From NCBI GenBank assembly GCA_964498075.1, contig CAZCGA010000080.1:1-28655 (forward strand): 28,655 nt of DNA, written 5' to 3'. Shown one piece after another: positions 7,228 to 14,149 of the stretch. The position numbers and the translations under genes are program-made. This DNA comes from CAZCGA01 sp964498075. Its GTDB lineage: Bacteria; Desulfobacterota; Binatia; HRBIN30. The notes under the pieces are model-generated. The model had not been told where the DNA came from, did no database searches, and saw only the letters and a program-made list of their open reading frames with translations. Position 1 is the stretch's first letter. Each line of letters starts with the position of its first letter.

Positions 7228-8946
7228 ATGACCAACTCCGACATCGCGCGCGTCATGCGCGAGATTGCCGTCTTCCTCGACATGGAGAGTGTGCCGTTCA
7301 AGCCGCGCGCCTACGAGAAGGTCGCCTACGCCGTGGAGGCGGTCGATGAACCGATCGCCGAGATCTACCGGCGCGGCGGCATCAAGGCGGTCGAGGAAAT
7401 TCCCGGCGTCGGCAAGAGCATCGCCGAGAAGATCGTCACGCTCATCGAGACCGGCAAGCTGCCCTACCACGAGGAGCTGCGTCGCAAGACACCGGTCGAC
7501 GTTGCCGGCCTCACCGCCATCGAAGGCCTCGGCCCAAAGAACATCAAGACGCTGTACGAGGAGCTCCGAGTGCGGACCGTCGCCGATCTGGAGAAGGCCG
7601 CCCTCGCCGGCAAGATCCGTGAGCTGCCGCACTTCGGCGAGAAGAGCGAACAGAAGATCCTCACGGGCATCGGCTTCCTCAAGCAGCGCACCGGCCGCTT
7701 CCCGCTCGGTCACGTCCTGCCACTGATGGTCGAGATCGAAGCGCGCTTGCGGCAGGTCCCCGGCGTGAAGCAGGTGGCGATCGCCGGCTCGATCCGCCGC
7801 CGCAAGGAGACCGTCGGCGACGGCGACGTCCTCGTCGTCTCCAGCAAACCCGACGCGGTGATGGACTTCTTCGTGCACATGCCCGAGGTGGTGCACGTGC
7901 ATGGCAAGGGCAGCACGAAGTCGAGCATCAAGCTCGACACCGGCATGGACGTGGACCTGCGCGTCGTGCCCGCGGAAAGCTTCGGCGCCGCGCTCAACTA
8001 CTTCACCGGCAGCAAGGACCACAACGTCGCGCTGCGTCGAGTCGCCATCGAAAAGAAGCTCAAGCTCAACGAGTACGGTGTCTTCCGCGGCGAGAAGGCG
8101 GTCGCCGGAAAAACGGAGGAAGAGGTGTACGCAGTGCTCGGGCTGCCGTACATCCCGCCCGAGCTGCGCGAGATGACCGGCGAGATCGAGGCCGCCTACG
8201 CCGGCACGTTGCCCGACCTCATCGACTACGACGCTCTGCGCGGTGATCTGCAGACGCAGACGACGTGGACCGACGGCGCCAACTCAATCGAGGAGATGGT
8301 CGCCGAAGCGCAACGCCTCGGGCACGAGTACATGGCGATCACCGACCATACGCGCGGCTTGGCGATGACCGGCGGCTCCGATGAGAAGAAACTGCGCCAG
8401 CAGATGGTAGCCATCGACGCGCTCAACAAGCAGCTGCGCGGCTTCACTCTGCTCAAGGGTGCCGAGGTGAACATCAACAAGGACGGCACGCTCGACATCG
8501 ACGACGCCACCCTGGCCAAGCTCGACGTCGTCGGCGTCGCCGTGCACTCGCACTTCAACCTGTCACGTGCCGAGCAGACCCGCCGTGTCATCCGCGCCAT
8601 CGAGAACCCGCACGCCGACATTCTCTTTCACCCCACCGCCCGGGTCCTGCAGAAGCGCGAGCCGATCGACGTCGACATCGACGCCGTGATCGCCGCCGCC
8701 AAGCATAGCGGCACGGTGCTCGAGATCGACGCCTACCCCGAACGTCTCGACCTCAAGGACGAGCACGTCCGCAAGGTCGTCGAGGCCGGCGTCAAACTGG
8801 TCATCGACTCGGACGCGCACAGCACCCACCACCTACACTTTCTGCATTTCGGCATCGCCACCGCCCGGCGCGGCTGGGCGAAGAAATCGGACGTCATCAA
8901 CACCAAGCCGTTGCGCGGCTTCCTCGGATCGCTGAAGAAGTCTTGA
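7228..8946 (+). CDS. polX: DNA polymerase/3'-5' exonuclease PolX
   Basis: This family X repair polymerase fills gaps in base excision repair and usually carries a C-terminal PHP exonuclease domain. At 572 residues it has the normal length. The helix-hairpin-helix segments are EIPGVGKSIAEKI (57-69) and IEGLGPKNIKTLY. The polymerase catalytic motif is GSIRRRKETVGDGD, with Asp198 and Asp200, and the third Asp is in MDVDLRVVP. The PHP motifs ITDHTRG, KGAEVNI, AVHSHF, LFHPTAR and DSDAHS are all present. The first PHP motif is degenerate: DLQTQTTWTDG (340-350) has Gln at both positions where HxH is usual, so the exonuclease may be impaired. I chose ATG 7228 because residues upstream of it translate the inverted repeat. 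It has no visible Shine-Dalgarno. Confidence 0.96.
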   Translation: MTNSDIARVMREIAVFLDMESVPFKPRAYEKVAYAVEAVDEPIAEIYRRGGIKAVEEIPGVGKSIAEKIVTLIETGKLPYHEELRRKTPVDVAGLTAIEGLGPKNIKTLYEELRVRTVADLEKAALAGKIRELPHFGEKSEQKILTGIGFLKQRTGRFPLGHVLPLMVEIEARLRQVPGVKQVAIAGSIRRRKETVGDGDVLVVSSKPDAVMDFFVHMPEVVHVHGKGSTKSSIKLDTGMDVDLRVVPAESFGAALNYFTGSKDHNVALRRVAIEKKLKLNEYGVFRGEKAVAGKTEEEVYAVLGLPYIPPELREMTGEIEAAYAGTLPDLIDYDALRGDLQTQTTWTDGANSIEEMVAEAQRLGHEYMAITDHTRGLAMTGGSDEKKLRQQMVAIDALNKQLRGFTLLKGAEVNINKDGTLDIDDATLAKLDVVGVAVHSHFNLSRAEQTRRVIRAIENPHADILFHPTARVLQKREPIDVDIDAVIAAAKHSGTVLEIDAYPERLDLKDEHVRKVVEAGVKLVIDSDAHSTHHLHFLHFGIATARRGWAKKSDVINTKPLRGFLGSLKKS

Positions 8947-9018
8947 TGTGAGTCGACGCCGCCCGAGCGTTGTCTCAGCTCTGCAAGGGCGCATAATGGG
9001 GCACGCGAGGTGTGAGCC

Positions 9019-9924
9019 ATGGCGACGAATGTCTCTCGATACGACGAGCTCGAATCGGTCATCGATCAGGTTGCCGCGAGCTACAGCGGTGACCGCGAGA
9101 TCGACAGCCTGGAGAGCGCGGCGCTGCCGAACCGCCGCGCCCTGATCGAGGCGTTGAATCACCTGAAGCCGGTCATCTACATGGGCTTCTACAGCACGCG
9201 CCGGCTGAGCCGCGGCAATCTGCGCTACGCCATCAGCGAGCAGCTGCACCCGGCCTTCGAGATTCTCGTCGAGCAGATCAGCCGCGCCGTGCGCTACGAA
9301 CAAACCTGCGGCCGCGCCCCGGTGGCGCACGATCCGGACTGGAGCGAAGCCGTCGTCATGCGGCTGTTCGGCAAGCTGCCCGAGCTGCGTACGCTGCTCA
9401 ACCAGGACGTCGTCGCTGCTTTCGAAGGCGACCCGGCGGCGCGCAGCGTCGAAGAGGTCATCTTCAGCTACCCGGCGATCCAAGCGATCACCACGCATCG
9501 CATCGCCCACGAGCTGTTCAAGGCCGAGGTGCCGATGATTCCGCGCATCCTCTCCGAGCACGCCCACGGCAAGACCGGCATCGACATTCATCCGGGCGCG
9601 CGCATCGGCCGCAGCTTCTTCATCGATCATGGCACCGGCACAGTCATCGGCGAGACCAGCATCATCGGCAACCACGTCAAGCTGTACCAAGGAGTGACCC
9701 TCGGAGCCCTCAGCCCACGCAAGGACGAAGGCGCCCTGCTCCGCCACCGCAAGCGCCACCCGACGCTGGAAGATCACGTCACCATCTACTCCGGCGCGAC
9801 CATCCTCGGTGACACCACCATCGGTGAAGGCTCGATCATCGGCGGCAATGTCTGGCTGGTCGAATCGGTGCCGCCGCACAGCAAGGTGAACTACGACGCC
9901 CGCGTCACCCACTCTCACGCGTAG
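9019..9924 (+). CDS. cysE: serine O-acetyltransferase
   Basis: This enzyme acetylates L-serine with acetyl-CoA to give O-acetylserine, the precursor of cysteine. The 301-residue protein has a helical N-terminal domain of about 150 residues and then a left-handed beta-helix of hexapeptide repeats from about residue 180. GIDIHPGA and FIDHGTG contain the Asp189 and His204 that correspond to the catalytic pair of E. coli CysE. IGETSIIGNHVKLYQGVTLGA is the characteristic coil. The N-terminal domain resembles the long EpsC-type branch. ATG 9019 has a GAGGTG-type ribosome site just upstream. No cysK is adjacent, although in many genomes cysE is unlinked. A short gap of 72 bp separates it from polX. 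Confidence 0.94.
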   Translation: MATNVSRYDELESVIDQVAASYSGDREIDSLESAALPNRRALIEALNHLKPVIYMGFYSTRRLSRGNLRYAISEQLHPAFEILVEQISRAVRYEQTCGRAPVAHDPDWSEAVVMRLFGKLPELRTLLNQDVVAAFEGDPAARSVEEVIFSYPAIQAITTHRIAHELFKAEVPMIPRILSEHAHGKTGIDIHPGARIGRSFFIDHGTGTVIGETSIIGNHVKLYQGVTLGALSPRKDEGALLRHRKRHPTLEDHVTIYSGATILGDTTIGEGSIIGGNVWLVESVPPHSKVNYDARVTHSHA

Positions 9925-9956
9925 GCTGCCGTCACCGGCGTCGACCAAACTATGAA

Positions 9957-10526
9957 CTAGCGGCGGCTCACCAAGAGCCGTAGCACCGGCGTTTCCGGCC
10001 CGATCGTCGGTAACTCGTTCCGCGCCACCGGTGCAAAGTAGCGCGCCAGACGCTCGACCGTCTCGTTGAGGTCGAGACCAAGCAGGGTTGAGTGCACCGC
10101 CGCGGCGCGCCGCAGCTTGTCCAGGCCTTCAGCCGACAGCACCTGCGCACCGGCCAGGACACCCATGTGGGTCTTCAGCAACGCCGCGGCAATCTGAATC
10201 AGGCCCTGCAACAGCAACCACGGGGGCGTCTCGCGCTCGACCGCTGCCAACAAGCCCTCACAGGCTTCGTGCGCCTCCAAGAAATAGAAGTGATTGAAGA
10301 GATCGACGCCGTACAACCACTCGTCGAGTGCAAGCCATTGCTCGGGGTTCCACGGCGCGTGGCGATTCAGGCGCGGGACCGGCTCGAAGGAGTGGCCCGT
10401 CGGATCGCGCGTGGGGTGCGGCTGCAGACCCGGGACGTAGCGGGACGCCGGAAACGGTCGACTCGTGTAGCGCCCCACCCCGCGCTCGCCGGGGTCGGGA
10501 ATGTCGTGCAGACGCCGCTCCTCCAT
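9957..10526 (-). CDS. DUF309 family protein
   Basis: The 189-residue protein contains the DUF309 helical domain. The hallmark HE motif appears as FNHFYFLEAHEACEGLL (about 77-93), followed by LQGLIQIAAALLKTHMG (about 106-122) and a C-terminal helix in which AGAQVL precedes a Leu/Arg-rich segment. No biochemical function is established for the family; the buried His and Glu residues suggest a metal or ligand site. The first 60 residues are Pro/Arg-rich and poorly conserved, so the exact start is uncertain. ATG 10526 is the last plausible start before the frame enters the inverted repeat at 10550-10722. The gene is convergent with cysE and divergent from the Rieske gene. Confidence 0.85.
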   Translation of the reverse strand: MEERRLHDIPDPGERGVGRYTSRPFPASRYVPGLQPHPTRDPTGHSFEPVPRLNRHAPWNPEQWLALDEWLYGVDLFNHFYFLEAHEACEGLLAAVERETPPWLLLQGLIQIAAALLKTHMGVLAGAQVLSAEGLDKLRRAAAVHSTLLGLDLNETVERLARYFAPVARNELPTIGPETPVLRLLVSRR

Positions 10527-10549
10527 GGCTCTCGGCGCATGATAGTGTA

Positions 10550-10722
10550 GGGCCACGGCAAAGTCGTCCACAGAGGTATCAGGCTGTCCCTCGATACACG
10601 GCCCAAAAAGACGGGCCGTTACTCGGGACGAACGGTTTTCAAGAACGCAGAACCGTTCGAGCCGAGTAGCCGCCCTCGCTTGGCGGCGTATCGAGGCTCC
10701 GTCAGCGACTTTGCCGTGGCCC
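10550..10722. repeat. large inverted repeat with two internal hairpins
   Basis: Two arms of about 90 bp face each other. The outermost 17 bp (GGGCCACGGCAAAGTCG at 10550-10566 and its complement at 10706-10722) are identical. The inner parts stay alignable through CTCGATAC, TACTCGG and CGAACGGTT. Each arm carries its own hairpin: ACGGCCC/GGGCCGT around 10600-10621 and GCCGCC/GGCGGC around 10670-10688. This is the structure of a REP doublet or non-autonomous palindromic element. It fills the gap between divergent DUF309 and Rieske genes, so it could affect both promoters. It is related to the element at 16304-16436. Confidence 0.8.
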
Positions 10723-10771
10723 TGCATGATAATGCGGAGACGCTTCCTAAACCACCGCAGGAGTGCCATAG

Positions 10772-11623
10772 ATGGACCCTCGGCAAATGGACGAAGGAAC
10801 CACCACCACGCGCAGTGACGCGCCGGCCCCGGTCGCGGTCTACCACCGCACGGTCCGCGCCTCCCTGACGCGCATCTGGGAGAACGTCCTCGACTGGGAG
10901 CATCTGCCGTGGCTGCACCGCACCTCATTCCTCGGCGTCCAGCTGATCGAACAGGGGCGCGACGGCTGGCGCGCCCGCATCCAGCTCCCGCCGGCTGAGG
11001 AGCCGCGCGAGGCGCTCATCGACGTGCGCCTCGATCGCCCGAACTTGCGCTACTGGACGCGCACGTTGGAAGGCACCGGTGCGGGCACCGAGATCCTCAC
11101 CCGACTCGAGCCGCGGGAAAAATGGAAGACGCAGATCATCGTCGAGTTCCACGTTCCCGGCGTACCCGCCGCCATGGTGAGCAGCGTCGGGGCGGCGTAC
11201 ACCCGCTTGTACGCGCACCTGTGGGGCGAGGACGAAGCCATGATGATTCGGCGCCAGGCGCTGTTGGACACCGCTCCCCCGCGTGCCGCAGACGTGAAGC
11301 CGCTGCGCATTCTTCTCGGCCCGGTCGCAGCGCTCCGCCGCCGCGTTCCGTTCCTGGTCGAAGCGAATGGCGACACGCTCCGGGTCGTGGAGCTGAACGG
11401 CGAGGTCGTCGCGCACAGCACGACCTGCCCACACCGCGGCGGGCCGTTGCACGACGTGCCGCTGGAGGACGGTTTCCTCACCTGCCCGTGGCACGGCTAC
11501 CGCTACGACGTCGGTTCCGGAAAGAACCTCAGCGGCCACGCCTGCCACCTCGCGGCAGCCCTGCGCCTCCGGATTGATCGCGAGACCTTGCAGGCGTACC
11601 TCGAGCCGCCGCGGACCGGTTGA
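10772..11623 (+). CDS. SRPBCC-like and Rieske [2Fe-2S] two-domain protein
   Basis: In this 283-residue protein the domain order is the reverse of ring-hydroxylating oxygenases. The first 165 residues look like an SRPBCC/START-type ligand pocket (VYHRTVRASLTRIWENVLDW, later a TEILTRLEPREKW strand). The Rieske domain is C-terminal, about residues 190-278. Its cluster ligands are Cys219 and His221 in TTCPHRGG, and Cys238 and His241 in LTCPWHGY. No mononuclear iron motif with two His and one Asp is evident, so this is more likely an electron carrier or sensor with a lipid or aromatic pocket than a complete oxygenase. The ATG at 10772 has GCAGGAG about 8 nt upstream. A crotonase begins 24 bp downstream, suggesting an operon for degrading or modifying an acyl or aromatic compound. 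Confidence 0.85.
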   Translation: MDPRQMDEGTTTTRSDAPAPVAVYHRTVRASLTRIWENVLDWEHLPWLHRTSFLGVQLIEQGRDGWRARIQLPPAEEPREALIDVRLDRPNLRYWTRTLEGTGAGTEILTRLEPREKWKTQIIVEFHVPGVPAAMVSSVGAAYTRLYAHLWGEDEAMMIRRQALLDTAPPRAADVKPLRILLGPVAALRRRVPFLVEANGDTLRVVELNGEVVAHSTTCPHRGGPLHDVPLEDGFLTCPWHGYRYDVGSGKNLSGHACHLAAALRLRIDRETLQAYLEPPRTG

Positions 11624-11647
11624 TCTCGCCCTGACGCACGGTGCCGC

Positions 11648-12457
11648 ATGGCCGCACGCCTCGAGCTCCCGGCGCAGCATCCGCACGTCGCGGTCGTGAC
11701 CATCGATCGTCCGGACCATGCCAACGCGCTGGACCCGCCGACGCTCGGCCAGCTCGCGGACGCCTGGCGTCGCATCGCAGCGGACCAGGAGATCCGCTGC
11801 GCCGTACTTACCGGCGCCGGCGACCGCGTCTTCTGCGCCGGAATGGACATGAAGACTACGATTCCTGCCTCGCAGCGGCTGGCACGTGGTGAGCGTCTCG
11901 ACGACGAAACGTTCGCCGGCCTGCGCGACGTGTCCGACGCGCTGCTCGCGGGCTTCGATCTTCACACGCCGCTGGTCTGCGCGATCAACGGTCACGCCCG
12001 CGCCGGCGGCTTCGACCTCATGCTGGCTGCCGAGATCCGCTTCGCCGTGCCGCACGCGACTCTTGCGCTCGAGGAAGTGGCGCTAGGACTCTATCCGACC
12101 GGCAACGCCACCGTGCTGCTGCCGCGGCAGATTCCCTGGGTCCACGCACACGAGCTGCTGCTGACGGCGCGTCCCATCTCCGCGCAACGCGCGCTGGAGA
12201 TTGGGTTGATCAACCGGATCGTCAGCGCCGGCGAACTGATGCCTCTGGCATTGGAGACGGCTTCCGTAATCGCGAACAATGCGCCGCTCGCGGTGCGTGA
12301 AACGCGCCGCGGCGTGCGCGAGCTGCTCCACCTGTCGCTGCCGGACGCCTACCGCCGTCAGGAGGAGATCGGCCGGCCATTGCGGCGCACCGACGATGCC
12401 CGCGAGGCGCAACGCGCCTTCCTCGAAAAGCGCAAGCCGGTGTGGAAAGGGCAGTAG
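11648..12457 (+). CDS. enoyl-CoA hydratase/isomerase family (crotonase) protein
   Basis: Crotonase-fold enzymes act on acyl-CoA thioesters by stabilising an enolate. In this 269-residue protein the two oxyanion-hole loops are FCAGMDMK (about 59-66) and GHARAGGFDL (about 116-125). Of the two catalytic glutamates of rat enoyl-CoA hydratase, the first is replaced by Asp in GGFDLML. The second is kept in ALEEVALGLYP. The exact reaction (hydratase, isomerase, dehalogenase or hydrolase) therefore remains open. The C-terminal helical region, with ARPISAQRALEIGLINRIV, is typical. It follows the SRPBCC-Rieske gene by 24 bp and is probably cotranscribed with it. ATG 11648 is chosen because it places the first beta strand VAVVTIDRP at the usual distance. 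Confidence 0.91.
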   Translation: MAARLELPAQHPHVAVVTIDRPDHANALDPPTLGQLADAWRRIAADQEIRCAVLTGAGDRVFCAGMDMKTTIPASQRLARGERLDDETFAGLRDVSDALLAGFDLHTPLVCAINGHARAGGFDLMLAAEIRFAVPHATLALEEVALGLYPTGNATVLLPRQIPWVHAHELLLTARPISAQRALEIGLINRIVSAGELMPLALETASVIANNAPLAVRETRRGVRELLHLSLPDAYRRQEEIGRPLRRTDDAREAQRAFLEKRKPVWKGQ

Positions 12458-12479
12458 GCGCCCACGCTTCGAGAGCCTA

Positions 12480-12598
12480 CCAATGAACCGTTCGTCGAGG
12501 GTTCCCCTCCTTACCAAGGAGGGGTCAGGGGAGGTTTTGCAACGGCGCGTCAGCAACCTCCCCCTGGCCCCCTCCTTGGTAAGGAGGGGGTTCATTGG
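12480..12598. repeat. REP-like double palindrome, copy 2
   Basis: Outer ends CCAATGAACC (12480-12489) and GGTTCATTGG (12589-12598) are perfect inverted repeats. Inside are two CCCCTCCTT/AAGGAGGGG palindromes (about 12504-12524 and 12568-12590), with an inner pair GGGGAGGTT and AACCTCCCC between them. The modules match the element at 228-315 but in the opposite nesting order. A second inverted pair just outside, GCTTCGAGAGCCT (12466-12478) and AGGTTCTCGAAGC (12688-12700), suggests it sits within an older palindromic element. Confidence 0.82.
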
Positions 12599-12605
12599 CC
12601 CAACA

Positions 12606-12627
12606 GACCAGCGCCACAGCGCTGGTC
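12606..12627. terminator. possible bidirectional terminator hairpin
   Basis: GACCAGCGC, a CACA loop and GCGCTGGTC form a perfect 9-bp GC-rich stem between two convergent genes. There is no T-run on either side, so an intrinsic terminator is not proven. The position suits shared transcription termination or a pause site. Confidence 0.4.
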
Positions 12628-12675
12628 CGAATCTCAGGGTGAGCGGAAGAGTTTTCCATCAGATAGAATCCGAAA

Positions 12676-12705
12676 CCGCTCGTGCTGAGGTTCTCGAAGC
12701 ACGTC
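12676..12705. repeat. 30-bp dispersed repeat fragment
   Basis: This segment, containing CGTGCTGAGGTTCTCGAAGC, matches the reverse complement of 16323-16352 at 27 of 30 positions. It ends 14 bp before the stop codon of the oxidoreductase. It is part of the same repeat family as 16304-16436. Confidence 0.75.
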
Positions 12706-12719
12706 TTCGCGCTTGCCCC

Positions 12720-13709
12720 TTACGGAATCAGAATCACCTTGCCGACCGTCTGCTGCGATTCGATGCGCGCGTGGGCCGCGGCCGCATCGCGCAGCGGCAT
12801 GGTCTCGATCGGCAGGGTGATCGCCCCGGACATCAAGCCGTCGAAGAGCACCGCGTACGCCGGCGCAATCTGCTCCATGTGCGCCTGAATCGTGGCGCCC
12901 AGAAAGTACGTGCGCAGTCCGAGGTTGCGACCCGATCGCAGCCAGTAGGTGATGCTCTCCGGCGGCGGATCTCCCGCCGCATGGCCGAAGAGCACGACGG
13001 TGCCGTCGACTGCGGTCATATCGACCGAACGCTGGAAGTGCGGCCCCGCCACCGAGTCGTAGACCAGATCTCCGCCGCGCCCAGCGGTCAGCGCGCGCAC
13101 CCGCTGCACCGGGTCCTCACGCCGGTAGTTGACCACGTGCGTGTGCCCCGCCCGCAGCGCCACGCGGGCCTTCTCATCGCTGCTGACCAGACCGATGCTG
13201 GCCACTCCCATCTGCCGCAGCAGCCCACCCAGGAAGCAGCCGACGCTGCCCGCGGCCGCGTGGGTCACCACGGTCGTCTCCGGGGTGACCGGGTGGACGA
13301 GAAGGCTGAGGAAGTAGGCGGTGAGTCCCGCGACCGGGCACGACGCCGCCTGCTCGAACGACAGGCCCGTGGGAATCGGGATGGCGATGGCACTGAAGGC
13401 GAGCGTGTACTCGGCGTACGCGCCGCCGGTATTGATTCCCAGCACCCGGTCGCCAACCGTGAGATGCGAAACGCCTTCGCCGACGGCGTCAACAACGCCC
13501 GCGAAGTCGGTGCCCGGAATGATCGGCAGCGCCACGTCGGGCTCGTCGCCGCGACGCGTGTTGATGTCATGGAAGTTGATCGCCACGGCGCCGTTGCGGA
13601 CGCGCACGAAGCCGGGTGGCGGATCCGGCACCGGCACCGAGACCGGCTGCAACACCTCTGGACCGCCGAGCCGCTCGTACTGGATCGCCTGCATCATCTT
13701 CTGCGTCAT
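12720..13709 (-). CDS. zinc-independent MDR oxidoreductase (quinone oxidoreductase-like)
   Basis: The 329-residue protein belongs to the medium-chain dehydrogenase/reductase superfamily. The N-terminal GroES-like domain shows VRVRNGAVAINFHDINTR and PIIPGTDFAGVVDAVG. The nucleotide-binding fold follows with THAAAGSVGCFLGGLLRQMG, where the AAxGxVG signature favours NADPH. There are no structural or catalytic zinc cysteines, so it is of the quinone oxidoreductase/enoyl reductase type, which reduces quinones or activated double bonds with NADPH. I chose ATG 13709. An open frame continues to 13847 but has no homologous character and would cover the selenoprotein's upstream region. The gene is divergent from the selenoprotein gene, and the two could share a redox role. 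Confidence 0.93.
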   Translation of the reverse strand: MTQKMMQAIQYERLGGPEVLQPVSVPVPDPPPGFVRVRNGAVAINFHDINTRRGDEPDVALPIIPGTDFAGVVDAVGEGVSHLTVGDRVLGINTGGAYAEYTLAFSAIAIPIPTGLSFEQAASCPVAGLTAYFLSLLVHPVTPETTVVTHAAAGSVGCFLGGLLRQMGVASIGLVSSDEKARVALRAGHTHVVNYRREDPVQRVRALTAGRGGDLVYDSVAGPHFQRSVDMTAVDGTVVLFGHAAGDPPPESITYWLRSGRNLGLRTYFLGATIQAHMEQIAPAYAVLFDGLMSGAITLPIETMPLRDAAAAHARIESQQTVGKVILIP

Positions 13710-13841
13710 GGGCGCACAGTATCCAGAAAGCGGGGGGGCAAGCCAGGGGCCGTGTTCGCGCGCGTTGGATGGTCGTTGGGGGTGACTTCGACGGGCCGCT
13801 CGTGCTAGTTGGGAAGGAGCAACAAGCACGGAGCGCGATCG

Positions 13842-14084
13842 ATGCACGTCTCAATTACTTGGTGTGTGCCCTGAAACTACCTGCCCCGCGCGACCAGTCT
13901 GGCCGCGTCACTCAAGCAGCGCTTCGGCGTCGAGACGGAGCTGATTCGCGGCAAGGATGGCGTCTTCGACGTTTCCGTCGACGGCACGCTGGTCTTCTCC
14001 AAGCACCTGGTCCATCGCTTCCCCGAGGCCGGCGAGGTCGAGGCAGCGATCGAACGCCTACAGGCGAAGTCTCAAGCAACGTAG
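13842..14084 (+). CDS. SelW-like selenoprotein (SelT/SelW/SelH, Rdx family) with in-frame UGA
   Basis: Reading through a TGA at 13872-13874 gives an 80-residue protein with the SelW plan. A first beta strand (MHVSITW) leads into the redox motif Cys8-Val-Pro-Sec11, followed by NYLPRATSLAASL, then FGVETELIRGKDGVFDVSVD, the strand GTLVFSKH and the closing helix FPEAGEVEAAIERL. This is the thioredoxin-like Rdx fold, where CxxU or CxxC carries out thiol redox chemistry in the cytoplasm. The UGA falls exactly at the position occupied by Sec in known family members. No ATG, GTG or TTG follows it in frame, so the downstream part cannot be an independent gene. CGGAG at 13829-13833 is a reasonable ribosome site 8 nt before the ATG. 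Frame and protein features are seen; decoding as Sec is inferred and requires SelA, SelB and SelC elsewhere in the genome. Confidence 0.88.
13889..13907 (+). promoter_or_regulatory. candidate bacterial SECIS hairpin
   Basis: Directly downstream of the UGA the mRNA can fold CGCG/CGCG, an A-C mismatch and CCA/UGG around a GUC loop (13897-13899). The loop G lies about 22 nt after the UGA, within the spacing of bacterial SECIS elements, and the GU in the loop is the feature SelB recognises. Folding was done by hand, and GC-rich sequence gives many hairpins, so confidence is moderate. Confidence 0.55.
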
Positions 14085-14149
14085 ACGTCTGGGCGTGCGT
14101 CGCTACGCGACAACCTCAGTTGCGGTAGGCGTCGGCGTCTCCGCGCGTT

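Larger units (their letters stand above)
12458..12719. other. repeat-filled gap between convergent genes
   Basis: No gene is present. The gap between the crotonase and the oxidoreductase, whose 3' ends face each other, is almost entirely palindromic. It holds a nested REP element (12480-12598), a perfect hairpin (12606-12627) and a 30-bp copy of a dispersed repeat (12676-12705). Confidence 0.75.

Noticed and set aside
6763..8022. 419-codon minus-strand frame opposite polX and the diiron gene
   Set aside because: It is the complement of well-recognised genes and reads through the 7093-7222 repeat; a GC-rich shadow.
12279..13808. 509-codon plus-strand frame opposite the oxidoreductase
   Set aside because: It starts inside the crotonase, runs through two repeats and is antisense to a clear MDR enzyme.
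14099..14111. Small hairpin GTCGC-TAC-GCGAC after the selenoprotein gene
   Set aside because: Only five pairs and no T-run; too weak to call a terminator.
13616..14128. Plus-strand frame covering the selenoprotein region in another phase
   Set aside because: Its translation has no family-like content, while the phase with the in-frame TGA reads as a SelW-like protein.
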